From: Saxidomus purpurata
Lineage: Eukaryota; Mollusca; Bivalvia; Venerida; Veneridae
Length of the DNA stretch: 64,000 nt
Direction of reading: 5' to 3'
Assembly: GCA_022818135.1 (NCBI GenBank)
Contig: JAFMSR010000009.1
Location: 17,072,077 to 17,136,076, forward strand
The notes beneath the pieces are model-generated. The model was not told where the DNA came from, did no database searches, and saw only the letters and a list, made by a program, of their open reading frames with translations. The translations under genes were made by a program, and so were the position numbers. Every line of letters starts with the position of its first letter. Position 1 is the stretch's first letter. Below, piece after piece: positions 10,629-21,084 of the stretch.

Positions 10629-11554
10629 AAACTTCTTCAACAGGGCTACCGTTATTACAAATTGCGTAAATATTTTGCTAAATTTTACTATCGTAATTCT
10701 GATTTGGTTTTGAAATTCAATAGTAATCTAAAGACTCTTCTGCGAGAAGGTATTTCAAAACCCGATTTTTATGGGGATGTGGTTTACAAACTTCGTAAGA
10801 TTTTGGGTCATGGCAATTTTCCAACTGTATTTGCTAAAATTATAAAACGTTTTGTTAAAAGAGGTTACGACCCAACTGTTTTGAGACACACCGCATGTTT
10901 GGTGTTCAACCCGTTTACAGTTGGACGCTATGCTTCCCTCTTTGATTGTGTCTGACGGAAGAGGGGGAGGACTCTGTGATGGGCAGTTTTTAAAATCCCA
11001 CTGGGACGAAGCTGTTTTGATTTCTGTCCTCTGACCTGTTTCGTCTGGCCCTTAAGGGTGTTTCTCTTGGTGCTCTGCCTTCTGCAAAGGCATTGAGTAC
11101 ATACGTTTTTTGGTTCTCAAGGTTTGCTTTTTATATATTCATACACGAGCATTTTTGTGTTTTACATACCATGCCTTTTGTTTCCATTGCGTGTGTTAGA
11201 GATTCACCTAGCAGGGATTACTTTTATTTACACTGTCCTGTGACTTTGGAACATGGTGGGGGTAAGAGTGAGGTTGGGTGCGCACCATAAACCGGTTTAA
11301 GCTCCCCAGTGGTGTTTTTGCCACTGACCGTTCCAAGGCGGTGCCCCACTGTGTTCCTTTAATTGTTCGTTTTGTCCTCGTGTGTTTGCTTTGTATGCTA
11401 GTGTGTGTTGGTAGTGTGTGTGTGTGTGTGTGTGTGTGCGTGTGCGTGTGCGTGTGCGTGTGCGTGTGCACTTCTGGGTGCTGTGGGGCTCGTTTTGGGG
11501 AGGCTGCGTTTTTGGTACGTGGCATTCCCTGTTTGATATTATTTTTGTTTTTTT
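10629..11554 (+). mobile_element. 5'-truncated LINE (non-LTR retrotransposon) insertion
   Basis: The three paralogous S1 copies read straight from TTCAGTCTTTT into (G)AATAATGAGAACC. Copy A has 926 bp between these. The insert is open from its first base and encodes KLLQQGYRYYKLRKYF onwards to a TGA at 10953-10955. Around residues 85-100 it has the basic 'RGYDPTVLRHTACLVFNP' segment, which I recognise as the C-terminal end of an RT-type ORF common in bivalve LINEs. A GC-richer 3' UTR follows, with CTCCCCAGTGGTGTTTTTGC and a T-rich tail. No reverse transcriptase core remains, so it was dead on arrival. Confidence 0.7.
11414..11469 (+). repeat. (TG)n / (TGTGCG)n microsatellite
   Basis: About 25 nt of TG dinucleotides followed by about 30 nt of TGTGCG-type units, inside the LINE 3' UTR. 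Long cysteine-valine or histidine-threonine frames across it are artefacts. Confidence 0.95.
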
Positions 11555-11559
11555 GAATA

Positions 11560-11805
11560 ATGAGAACCCCTGAAAGATTTTAAAAAATTTATTCCCGAGA
11601 ACCACGCATATGTAAGGTATGAAATGTTTAGTTTTGTAATTGCCCCGTATGCTTATTTAAAACTGCACCCCAGATTTTATTTAATGAGAACCCCTGAAAG
11701 CTTTTAAAAATTAAATTCCCGAGAACCCCGCAAATTTGTAATATATCAAATGTTTAGTTTTGTAATTACCCCGTGTGCATGGATAAAACTGCACCCCAGA
11801 AGTGT
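11560..11805 (+). repeat. ~125-bp direct duplication next to the LINE insertion
   Basis: AATGAGAACCCCTGAAAG occurs at ~11560 and again at ~11683. Each is followed by CCCGAGAACC, ATGTTTAGTTTTGTAATT and AAACTGCACCCCAGA. The other S1 copies have this stretch once. The two halves have diverged, so the duplication is not very recent. Confidence 0.75.
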
Positions 11806-13090
11806 TGTGTGTACTCTGCACTCAACGTGCCCGAAAAACCATGATGTCACTTGAGGGAGTTTGTCCGTACATCCTTCTTCGTTTCCGCTCAATGACTTGA
11901 GATCCATATGACCTATATTCGTCAAACTTCATATAATGATTGTTCTTACTGAGCAGATGGTTCTCAATGTTATGGGGTAAAAATAACTCATACCATGTTG
12001 AAAGCAAATGCTTGTGCCTTTTACACCAGTGTAGATCATGATCAGCCTGCAGTATTTGTGCAGTCTCTTCGTGATCTATACTTTCCAGTCAATGAACACC
12101 GTTTTAAACAACTTAATATACTTTCTACAATAAAATACGTACATTTGTACATGACCTAGGTATAGTTTAATGCATTAAGATACTTCTTTGTTGATTTTAA
12201 TTTGTCACTGTGAACAATGTGAAAGATGAACAATCAATAGTATAAACAAAGGTTAGTTGGTTAGAAATATATCGGTATCCAAAGAGAAGCAAAATTACAT
12301 AAAACGTTTTACATTTCTGAGCAGTTTTCTTAGCGAACAATTGTTGTTTCTTTCTGGCTTCGAATTATGCATATTATTCAAATATAACTGACAACTGGTA
12401 TGCTTCTTACTGTACTTTACTTAATTTTCAGACAAGATGTATGGAAACACGCCAGTTATTTGCATAAACTGTTAGTTTTAAGCTGCCAGTGATAAAATCT
12501 CAGTTTTACGTCATTCTCTGTATTCCAGCATTCATGCAATGAAAACAGATTTTAAAAAAACTAACGATAGGCATGCAGTGGAAATTGCTTGTTTATGCTT
12601 TCAGCGAATTGTTTAATTAAATAAAGATATTTGGCTTATATTTAGTAAATTATATACAGTTATTATAAACAACTTGATATTCTTGCAATATTAATGTTCA
12701 AAGTATACAACTTTTACATAAGGTAGTATGTTATCTAAATTAAGATGTCGTTTTATAAATTGGTATCTATCTAGTTATACATGTACGTTCTGAATTCTTG
12801 AAGAATAAGTGGTGTCAAACTTACGAGAAACCAAAAGCCATTTTATAGCTCAGTAATTGCTTGCAGACTCGATACAATGGCCAGAAGCAGCACTACCAAA
12901 GCTTGGTTTACTTGCCGCTAATAATTTTTTTATAGGGTTTAATATATTTCACTTCAGTTTTGCCTAGTTTTGTCATGTCGTATTTTACCATTGCCATTTT
13001 GTGCTTTGCCACTTCTTTGATTCTTTTCGTACTTGGGCAGTCCTTTCTTTTGTCTTTTTAAGTTGTCTGGGGTTTAGGACACAAGTTAGA

Positions 13091-14036
13091 GGACGAAAAG
13101 TCATAGTATCAAATGAATTGAAATAATATTACCATCGTATACAATATTCACTTTCAAAATATTCAAGTCACACGCCAATATTGTATTGAAAAGTTTTAAT
13201 TTCTCTTTCCTGATTTTAATCAAGTTTTCTTCAATAGATGAGGTAATAAGGTTCATCTTTCTAAATTTCTGCAAGAGTGGGAAATTTTGTAAACTCTTTT
13301 CCAATGTTAGGGATGCACTACAAGCATGTTAGTATAATTGGTTATTCGTATAATGTTGATATACAGTTGAATGTACAAAATAAATAATTCTTATGACAAC
13401 TTATAGGCAAAATTAATGAAATTCCTCCTTGACAGAAACGCAAGTGAGAATTAAAGATCATTTAATCAAATATAGTATAAAATATGTTATACTAGTGTAT
13501 GCTACAATGTATAATAATATATTCTTGAAGATTCAAACATACAAGATGTACAGTGAATATCATACAAAACGCATATGTTAAATTGATTTACAAAGTACAG
13601 TGCCTTATTGACTGGAATTACAGGCACACAACATAGTGTATTTCCATGCGTTTATCTTCAGACCAATATAAATGTTATATAAATAAACAATTTATCTTTT
13701 GGTGCCAAAACATACCATGTAAACAGCTCTTAACGGTTTTCACTTTTACATGTTGTACTTCCAAATGAAACTCATGAGAAAACAATTAACTTGAACGGTA
13801 AGATATTAGCTTTTATTCTTAACGACGCCAATCTGCAAAATTAAATTTTTAGTTTATATGGAATACCATTGTAAAAGTATTTATTTATAATAATAACAAT
13901 TGTATCTACTTGTATTTGGTAAGATAAACTGGTGAAATATTGTTGAAACATGTTTTAAACACGAAAGCTAAAGAAAAAGAGTAAATTTCTTCTACCTACG
14001 AAATAGTGTACACATGTACATTGGGACCATATATGC
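13091..14036. repeat. array segment S2, copy A
   Basis: Sequence between S1 and the lectin 5' flank. From ~13480 it matches ~28090-28340 and ~55010-55310, with shared GGAATTACAGGCACA, TTATCTTTTGGTGCCAAAAC and CATGAAACTCATGAGAAA. 13100-13470 has no counterpart that I could see. No gene is seen. Confidence 0.65.
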
Positions 14037-15717
14037 GTAACGGCTTAGCTCGCAACAATGGATGTAGTCATGGTATTTTATTCATACTCACACAAATCAC
14101 AAACTTCAACGTTTGGTGACAAAGTCAATGCAGGCATAACATCAGCCTAAATGTTATACCTAAGTGCTTTAAAAAAAGAACGGGACAAAAAACCTGTTCA
14201 TATAACTATACGTGGGGCCTATATTTAAAAGAATGATTGTACCGGTACTACTTCACACTGTGCCATGAAGCCTTGCAATAACATTTCACTGTGCTATTTC
14301 ATGGACGAGCGTTATCTACATCATGCCAAACTAAATAGCGACGTTGTACGAAGATAAATTAACAAGTCGTTTTTGTAGCCTGGCAGGTTTATGAAATGCT
14401 TTTTTATGTCTGTTGAATAATGATAAGAAGCATGAGCAGATATTTCCCAGAAATCTTACACGTAATTAAATTTACTTCTAGGATGTATTCCGACCCACCC
14501 TGATTAATGAGGGGGAAAACTAAATAAGTTACTTATTTCTAGAGTGTAGCTGGAATCTACTTTCTGGTTTCGCAAGTCAAAAACATTTTATTCGACGTCG
14601 CTTACTGTGCTACCTTTACAAGTGCTTGAACTTCTTACATGCATATATTTTACACCCTTTCATGGACTTGACAAATATTATTTTAATAATTATGACATTA
14701 TTTTCCGTTGAAATACAAATGAAAAAACTATTGCATGTACACGTTAATAACATGTAAACTCCTTTTGAAAGTTGATATGTTTGAAACAAGGTGTTTTTGA
14801 CGACAATTTTCTAAAAAATGTCCTTTTATTCAAGTAAAAACTAGACTATAAAAAAAGTATGAGAGTAAGTACACTAAACTGAAAGATTAACACGAACGGC
14901 CAAATTGCTGTAATATGTTACTGTATGAAATTTGCAAATAAAAACCATCTGTCATTTGCTTTGAAATGTAATGCATATTTTATGTTTATTCAGATCAACA
15001 CGTTTTTATTACGTCAGGTAGGTCTTTCCTACCGGACGAAAATATTTGATAACACTCTCCTTTTAAAGCTGCTCGTTCGTAGTTTCAGGTGTAAAAATAT
15101 ATTTTTCAAAATTGATTTATTAAAACATAAAATGTAATAGTAAATGCTAGAAAACAAGTGAAAATCAACATAGCAGTTCAAAATGTCGGAAAATTTGGTC
15201 TGACGGTACCGCTAAACTATATCTTAATTGGGATTTCAATGCGTTTGCAGCGCTAAACATGATTTGGTAACGTAAGCATTGAAATTTTGTTCTAAAACAT
15301 GTTCATTTCAGACAGTTTGAAGAACTTTATTTTTGCACTAAAATCTTGAGAGTGAGCAGCTTTAACATTGACCTATGTACGAAGATAATATATCGACCAT
15401 TTTGATATAGATTTTATATCTACATGTATATATACGTTTTAATGAGTGACACGAATTAAAGATAACAATTAATACACACTGTTAAATGTACAATGTAAGA
15501 GTGGTGAAGAAAGTTGCTACGCTGTTTAAATCTAAAAGAAAATCCGACCATTATTTAAAGTCGGTACAACATAGCGTTATGTCAGTTTCTCTCTTGTTAC
15601 TACGCGACATATTAATATATTTTGGTCAGGCGTTAAATTTTGTGGTTATACTGTAGCTACTGGTATATTTGAGCTTATACATTTGTTTGATTTTATTTTT
15701 TGTTTTGAAAATTAAAC
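14037..15717 (+). repeat. lectin 5' flank (segment S3) of CTL1
   Basis: Begins CGGCTTAGCTCGCAACAATGG and is shared with the 5' flanks of CTL2-CTL4 (starting ~29640, ~45003 and ~60612). The 230 bp before the ATG are the best conserved part, with GAAAGTTGCTACGCT, CAACATAGCG, CTCTTG and CGACATATTAATATATTT (one or two bases differ among copies). I expect the promoter and 5' UTR here. There is no convincing TATA box at a fixed position. Confidence 0.7.
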
Positions 15718-16506
15718 ATGGGATTATTACGCTGTGATTACTTACATTTATGTTATTTATTGTACATCATTGTTTCTGCTGCTACCTGTGCACCTCTGAC
15801 GGACGGTGATGGCATTGAACATGAAGATGTTAATGGTGAAATGTTAATTAAACTTGGAGAAAAACTGAAGTTACCAAGATTACAACTTCTTGGTAGGACT
15901 ATCGAAAATTTAGAGATAAAGATTGAAGAAAAAATTTGCGACCTTCATCATTGCACGGCATGGACTCAATGGCAGGGTTGTGACGCAAGACCGGGTCAGT
16001 TTGGCTCTAAATTCCGAACTCGTCAATGCGGGGTGAATTCAACCACTTGTGAGTTGGACACTAATAGTAGAAAAGAGAAAGAGTCTAGCATCTGTATAGG
16101 ATTTTGTCCAAAAGAGTATAATGTGACAAAAAACGGTTATTGTATGAAACTGTATGCTGATCAAACTCGGACTCGTGATGCTGCTGAACAGCAATGCAAG
16201 AAGGACGGTGGTCATCTCATTAACATAGATTCCGAGGTTAAGTATGGTGATGTCAACAGTCTGCTACAAGGCTTTACAGGTAGGGCTTGGGTAGATGGAC
16301 GTAGGAAGGATGTCAGCTCACCGTGGGAGTTCACGTATGGTTCCAAGAAAAGTTACTTTAAATGGAGATCTAGTAGTCCTAGCAATGGATCTAGCGAGCT
16401 TTGTTTACGAGGTTATTTACAGAGTGGGAGTTTTGTTATGGATGACTATTATTGTTCAAATGGATTGTATGCTATCTGCGAAATTAATTACCCTTATGCA
16501 TATTAA
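15718..16506 (+). CDS. CTL1: secreted TSP1-like + C-type lectin domain protein, 262 aa
   Basis: Intronless ORF with ATG in AAACATGG. Residues 1-24 form a signal peptide, 38-75 an acidic/basic helical stretch with coiled-coil character, 79-130 a thrombospondin type-1-like module (WTQWQGC then RTRQC), and 131-258 a C-type lectin domain. The lectin domain shows GYCMKLY, AAEQQCKKDGGHLINI, WVDGRRKD, WEFTYGS and YAICEI. The galactose/mannose site normally reading QPD or EPN is SPSN here, and the WND strand is replaced by MDDYYC, so classical calcium-dependent sugar binding is doubtful. N-glycosylation sites are NST, NVT and NGS. Compared with CTL3, the stop after CEIN has mutated TAA to TAC, which adds YPYAY. 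An ATTAAA poly(A) variant sits at 16541. A secreted recognition protein of innate immunity is the likely role. Confidence 0.9.
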   Translation: MGLLRCDYLHLCYLLYIIVSAATCAPLTDGDGIEHEDVNGEMLIKLGEKLKLPRLQLLGRTIENLEIKIEEKICDLHHCTAWTQWQGCDARPGQFGSKFRTRQCGVNSTTCELDTNSRKEKESSICIGFCPKEYNVTKNGYCMKLYADQTRTRDAAEQQCKKDGGHLINIDSEVKYGDVNSLLQGFTGRAWVDGRRKDVSSPWEFTYGSKKSYFKWRSSSPSNGSSELCLRGYLQSGSFVMDDYYCSNGLYAICEINYPYAY

Positions 16507-16718
16507 TTTGCGCTTGTTGGTCAGCTGGACCAAAAATGAAATTAAATATACATATTCATCAAGTTCTGTTCCAAACCGTTTCGAAAAATGACGGTATCAA
16601 ACAAATTGAGTTGACTTATTACCTTTTGGGATAATGACGTTTTGAGATCTGAAACAAGACGTTTTGAGATTACCTGTCATAGGTAGAAATGTATCCTTAA
16701 CATGACAACTGTCATAAA

Positions 16719-17672
16719 ATCGGATTCTGGTTCTCCAAGCAATGGACCCAATCAACTTTCTTTATCTGTCATGTACCAGTTTGACTGTAAATTACATTAC
16801 ATGTACAAGTGCTACTTTTTTATGTAACAAAAAAGATTAAAATTGTATTAAATATTTTCCTTTACGGTATGTGAATGTGCTCTAAAAGACAAATTCTTTA
16901 GAATTAATTTTAAAGTTGTTTTGGAAACTGATATTACTTGAACGAAAAAAAAAGAATCTTGTAGAGGTATATTAGAAATGGCTTGACCCGATATGTATGC
17001 AACTGCTCCTGTTTTTCACTGTTTTTTTCTATATTCTGTGAAAAACTTACATGGCTAGACACCTTATAGCATTAACCATGTCGGCGGATCATCAAGAACG
17101 TCAGTCAGTCAACAGTGTGACGTAATGCGTGGCGTCATTAAATCACAGAAAGTCAAAAACATCAAGGATATAGACAAAATCGGCATTTCAATCGAAAATT
17201 TAAAGCTGTTTCTCTACGTCAGCCACGACGACATTTACATCAGCATTCTGGGCGAACCTCGGAAAAGCCTTCGATTGTTCTATGAATTATATAACATCTG
17301 CAGTAAGTTCCACGGCCTTCATACTCTCAAACGCAGGAGATTATAGAGAGTGTTTCATTAGCACGACCCTTTTTGACATCGAATCGGAGCGTACATAACA
17401 TGAACGTCGCATTTGTGTGTTTATGTATGCTAAAAATGTTTAAATTATGATTATTTGACGGCAATAGCCTGTGTTCTTCAATATTTAACTCTACGGTGAC
17501 AACATTTCGACACCGTTAATATGAGCGTCTTGATGGAAAACTGTTCAAGTTTTACGTTTCTCTTAGAGTACCTGTTTTGCTTATATGTTTATTTGTCTAG
17601 ATGTGCTAATGGATGACTATACTTGTTCAGCTTGTTTTTACTCTTTACTCTTTATGCGAAATACCTGAGTAA
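16719..17672 (+). pseudogene. decayed second C-terminal lectin tail downstream of CTL1
   Basis: Two pieces match lectin coding sequence. 16719-16790 contains TCTCCAAGCAATGGACCCAA, the SPSNGPNQ region of the lectin domain, but with a cysteine codon lost. 17578-17672 matches the end of CTL2/CTL4 (YTCSACFYS then frameshifted) and keeps TGAGTAAACTGAGTATG across the stop. An 8-bp duplication (CTCTTTAC) breaks the frame in the second piece. About 790 bp of unrelated DNA separates the two pieces. This is the alpha-type tail that CTL1 no longer uses. Confidence 0.75.
17149..17302 (+). pseudogene. exon-like segment of unknown origin inside the CTL1 3' flank
   Basis: 154 bp, bounded by TTAAATCACAG on the left and GTAAGT on the right, and open in one frame (starts KVKNIKDIDKIG, ends LFYELYNIC). 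Base composition is richer in GC than its surroundings. The family is not recognised. The paralogous segment at ~47773-47915 has an 11-bp deletion that breaks the frame, so it is probably a transposon-borne or captured exon rather than a live host exon. Confidence 0.4.
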
Positions 17673-18255
17673 ACTGAGTATGCATATGCGTTTCGAACGG
17701 TTGACAGGTGATAAGAAAGTAATACAAAATGATATTCAGTTAAGTTTAATATTTGTTTTATTGATGAAAGAGTGTATTTTAGTTACAACTCACCTTCTGA
17801 AAGTAATTCTCAAAAGACGAAGATCACACCGTATGATGGAATAAATGTGAGCTCTTATTAGAAAGATGAATAATGCAACAATTTATTAATCAGAGCACTG
17901 AAAGTGCTAACAGCAAGAAGCTTACTGTGAAATTGAGCAGAAGAGTGATCCTTCGTGTCCATATTTCGCTAACAGTACTTAATGTTTGTTATTATCACTT
18001 TATTTTAATCACAGACGTACAGTTCATTTATAACACATAATGTTGCTGTTGTTTTTAAGTTTAATTTCAAAATCCCTCAAGGTATAAAATAGTTATACTT
18101 GAGACTTATTGTCAAAGTAAAATGCAGTGCTTTTAATTTGTAACCAGCTGTTTTTACAAACGTATGACACATCCTTAAGGAATACGTAGCACTACCTACT
18201 CAGCACTTTACATGAAATCATAAAACAGTCCATATGTCATAATGATGTCCAAACA

Positions 18256-18455
18256 GATCCGCCTACGTGGTCGAGTGGTTAGTTACGGAATTGAGATCTC
18301 TATAACTTACGACGATGTCTTTTTATGTGAGGAAGTTGACAGTTTCTTGCGGACAATCGGAGTCTAGTACTGGTTCTTTCTATGACGATATAAGGTTAAA
18401 TGCCCGCCTGTGAAACTGGATGTGCACGTTAAACTCCTACAACAACAATGTCCGA
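18256..18455 (+). mobile_element. tRNA-derived SINE copy
   Basis: The head GTGGTCGAGTGGTTAGTTAC matches an RNA polymerase III A-box, but the GGTTCGAACC B-box stretch seen in other copies is deleted. The body has CGATGTCTTTTTATGTGAGG and TTGACAGTTTCTT and ends near CGTTAAACTCC. It is the reverse complement of the family copies at 24884 and 51704. The paralogue at 48901 has the same orientation, so it predates the duplication of CTL1 and CTL3. Confidence 0.75.
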
Positions 18456-18693
18456 CCAGATATTATAAAAGCAAATGCAGCATTTTATCTTTATTGCACG
18501 TCATGGCAACTACATTTTCAGTTTCAATCACTGTTTGTTAAGTTAATAAAAAAGGTATACATGTGTTAATAAAATTGTATTTCACCTTCTTCATACGGAC
18601 ACTTTTGACAGGCATTTACATGTAAAGAGATGCCTACACGTATGTATGGCGCCAACCCACCAACTTCACATCTCCACCATCTAGTACACCACC

Positions 18694-18990
18694 TCACCAC
18701 CTCATTTGAAAAATGCGTGAACATGTATCGATGCGACTGTCGACAATGATCTCTTGATCTCTGTGTACATGCATTAACCCTAGCCCGGACATCCTGTCTG
18801 TGGACATGGTTGATCTAAGATATGTTTTGAGTAATCGCATACTTCTAAACGATCTTACAGCGGACGCAGTGGAGACGGGAATTGCCTGAAGAACGTGAAA
18901 ACAGGTGGTCACGTTTGGATAGAGATCTGCATCAATGCCTGCTAACGTGTCGGCAATGGTTGACGGCGGATTGTCCTCTATACGACCTCT
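18694..18990 (-). pseudogene. hAT transposase C-terminal dimerisation domain, relic
   Basis: The minus-strand frame reads RIEDNPPSTIA, then DLYPNVTTCFHVLQAIPVST, then RSFRSMRLLKTYLRSTMS and RMSGLGLMHVHRD. This is the hAT-family C-terminal signature (small-residue 'PVSTAS', RSF, LKTYLRSTM, HIHRD-like). No catalytic core or zinc finger remains. A stop lies just upstream of the conserved part. The paralogue at 49335-49615 is better preserved. Confidence 0.8.
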
Positions 18991-19364
18991 TACTTTCTAA
19001 GCGCGATGTATCGACTACAATTCAAAAATGATAAACTTATCTCGTTTTGGCTGTTTACCGATGTTTATAGTAAATGATGTTATCTAAAATCATAAAATGC
19101 TCATACGAACACAAAGTGCTTACCATGGGATAACCTACTCCGATTCGGTATGATGTCTAGCATTCGTCGTAAATGTCCGCTATCAATTGTAGTCGGTACA
19201 TCGCGTTAAGTGAAAGCAATGCAATAAGTTTATAGTGAACTGATTTAATTATGTCCGATTGTAATACAGCTGAAAGCTGATATGAATGCTGATAAAAATG
19301 TCAGCTAGTCCGTTTCCTGGGTAGAAACAGGCACTGATCCGAATTTTAATATAGTGTAAGGAAG

Positions 19365-19437
19365 TATTCCTGGTGGGACTTGAACTCACAACCTATTCGA
19401 TGTGAGATGGGCACCGTAACCACTAGACCATGGAATA
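19365..19437 (-). repeat. tRNA-like sequence, probably a SINE head or tRNA pseudogene
   Basis: Read on the minus strand it has TGGTCTAGTGGTTAC (A-box) and GAGTTCAAGTCCCAC (B-box), with complementary tips TATTCC/GGAATA and a length near 73 nt. I could not draw a proper anticodon stem, so a functional tRNA is unlikely. A paralogue lies at 49995-50067. Confidence 0.5.
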
Positions 19438-19567
19438 ATGCATGTTGTTGATCACAACACACCAAATTGTTAAATCAACAACTGATTTAACAAAATGTTT
19501 TTTTCTGTAGTAGCTTTTATATCTGGCTGCCATCAATAAAGCGTTTAAAACACATGGACAAACATCG

Positions 19568-19622
19568 ATAGCTTAGCCTTTAGAGCGTTACATGTGAGGT
19601 CGTGAGTTCTTATCTCGGCCAA
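19568..19622 (+). repeat. tRNA-like A/B-box pair
   Basis: ATAGCTTAGCCTTTAGAGCG followed by GTGAGTTCTTATCTC. The paralogue at 50281 keeps the better B-box GAGTTCAAATCCCG. Probably a SINE head. Confidence 0.4.
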
Positions 19623-20603
19623 TATATACCGAAAGACGTAAGCAACTCGTCAAGGCAGTGTCAAACCATCATGCAGCCAATGTGAGCGGCATCTAAGAAA
19701 ATAAATACTATCAGATGCAATTGAATGGCTAGATAAATCAGTATCCAAATTTTAGCTTGTCGTAGACATTGTAAGGGCCACAGATTTAAGGTAAAATACT
19801 CTTTTTGTTTTACCAAAACTGTGTAAAAACATAAATTAAACATATTCAGGTTATAGAAAACCCTGTTGAAATATAGTTTCGAGATTCTGCAATACATGGA
19901 ACATTTATTTCTCTGTAATTGTTTAACTTACAACTCATTTTGAATGAAAAATTGAAAACGCTGTAATTCGAGATGCGCTATCACAGAAAGGTTTTTCACA
20001 CTACACACGATATAAAGTACAATTCTGATTGAATACATATTCTAATATCATAAGATACATTTCGATCGACAACTTAAAAACGCAATTTACACCAACAAAA
20101 CTTCATGCACATTTATGTCTATATAGACTCTGGGTGTAACATCATATCTTATTAGTAGTGAGTCTATGACTTCGCTCACAATCAGATAGCATAAACTAAT
20201 AATATCACATATAATACTAATACCTGCTTTGGAAAGTGAATTGGTGGACGGTGTCCCACTTGGAGGTGAGCAGACTTATCTTGTCATTGATGTCTGCAAG
20301 TCCACCTTTGGCAACAAAAACGTGTAAGGAGGATAAAAAACAATGCTTGCAGACGCCATATTAATTTAGTTACTAAAAAAGGGAAGCCAATCAAGCAATC
20401 GCATGAAAACTATAAAGGGATGCCCAACCACATTGACAAATTACTTTAAATTATCTAAATTTTAAATCTTGATCATTTTGACATTAACAGAACTTTTGAT
20501 TTTTGAAAATCTGGTAGAATTTGTAGAAGACCTAACACTAGTGAAACGTCATTTTTAATGCATTTTTGGCGTTTTTATAATTTTCGATTGTTCAAACCAA
20601 TTG

Positions 20604-20625
20604 TACGCACGTACGTACGTGCGTA
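20604..20625. repeat. perfect 22-bp palindrome
   Basis: Built of ACGT steps around GCACGTACGTACGTGC. In the paralogues near 24593 and 51411 it is shortened to 18 bp by base changes at the tips. Confidence 0.9.
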
Positions 20626-20883
20626 TGCCCAGGCACGCCGCTGGGTCACACCGGGAGGGTCATTTTGTGCCCAGTGGGGCATTGTTTGAACTTTACCCAT
20701 ACGGCATGATCTGAACAAACTTAGTCGAGGACAAATAAATATTGCAAGTACACATTGTTGACGTCGAAAGGGGACTGACACGGGCTGATCACACTTACTA
20801 AGCATAAGTATGTCGTACTCGGGTAAACTAACTTTGGAATATCTTTATAAAAGGTCTTACTGCTGGTAGTCGTAATTGCTGTT

Positions 20884-21080
20884 GAACGAGTTTAACGCCC
20901 GTTTCAATCGTATTTGGTCATTTTAAACTGGAGGGCAGTTTACCTTACCATCGTTCCTGGGAAGAACCAATACTAGACCCTTATCTTCTATAAGAAACTG
21001 CGAACGTTCGCACATAAAGAGACATAGTCGGTATAAGGGCTCGAACCCAAGACCCTAAATCTATGAGAGGCTACATTTGT
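20884..21080 (-). mobile_element. tRNA-derived SINE copy, head lost
   Basis: Has GGGCTCGAACCCAAGACC (B-box side) and CACATAAAGAGACATAGTCG, but ends at CTATGAGAGGCTACATTTGT, without the A-box side seen at 25090-25130. Confidence 0.7.
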
Positions 21081-21084
21081 TATA

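Larger units (their letters stand above)
8725..13090. repeat. array segment S1, copy A (most inserted copy)
   Basis: First of four copies of a ~2.2-2.5 kb duplicated segment; the others start at ~21085, ~25540 and ~52340. Landmarks are GTGGGAATAAAACTGATACA at the left (here TGGGAATAAAACTGAGATAC), ATATTTTATGAAAATGTGTT, a minus-strand SINE, TATTTCCGTGTAAACATTAA, TATTCAGTCTTTT, GAACCCCTGAAAGC, and TTTTGCCACTTCTTTGATT near the right end. This copy is longer because of the insertions at 9101-9750 and 10629-11554. No host gene is seen. Confidence 0.75.
16507..17848 (+). other. CTL1 3' flank, beta type
   Basis: Matches 47101-48445 after CTL3. It holds the decayed second lectin tail (16719-16790 and 17578-17672), an exon-like segment (17149-17302) and the ancestral AATAAA at 17840-17845. 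From ~17670 on it is homologous to the sequence directly after the CTL2 and CTL4 stop codons (AAACTGAGTATG). Confidence 0.7.
19690..21084. repeat. array segment S6, copy A
   Basis: Shared with ~23700-25540 and ~50470-52340, starting ACTATCAGATGCAATTGAAT. Contains GTGAGTCTATGACTTCGCTCAC, GCAGACGCCATATTAATTTA, a 22-bp palindrome and a minus-strand SINE. Open frames seen here are not conserved between copies. No gene. Confidence 0.7.

Noticed and set aside
11208..11605. Overlapping open frames rich in Cys-Val, His-Thr or Arg-Thr
   Set aside because: They are translations of the (TG)n/(TGTGCG)n microsatellite in the LINE 3' UTR.
11822..12007. Minus-strand frame with a near-copy at 53581-53877
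   Set aside because: Both lie in the repeated S1 segment, and the similarity reflects repeat DNA; copies B and C do not keep an equivalent frame.
16295..16591. Second-frame ORF inside CTL1, with equivalents in CTL2 and CTL4
   Set aside because: Shadow of the real lectin frame; it begins mid-domain and has no independent support.
19365..19437. Functional tRNA gene
   Set aside because: A-box, B-box and acceptor-like tips exist, but no anticodon stem forms, and the paralogue is more decayed; recorded as tRNA-like.
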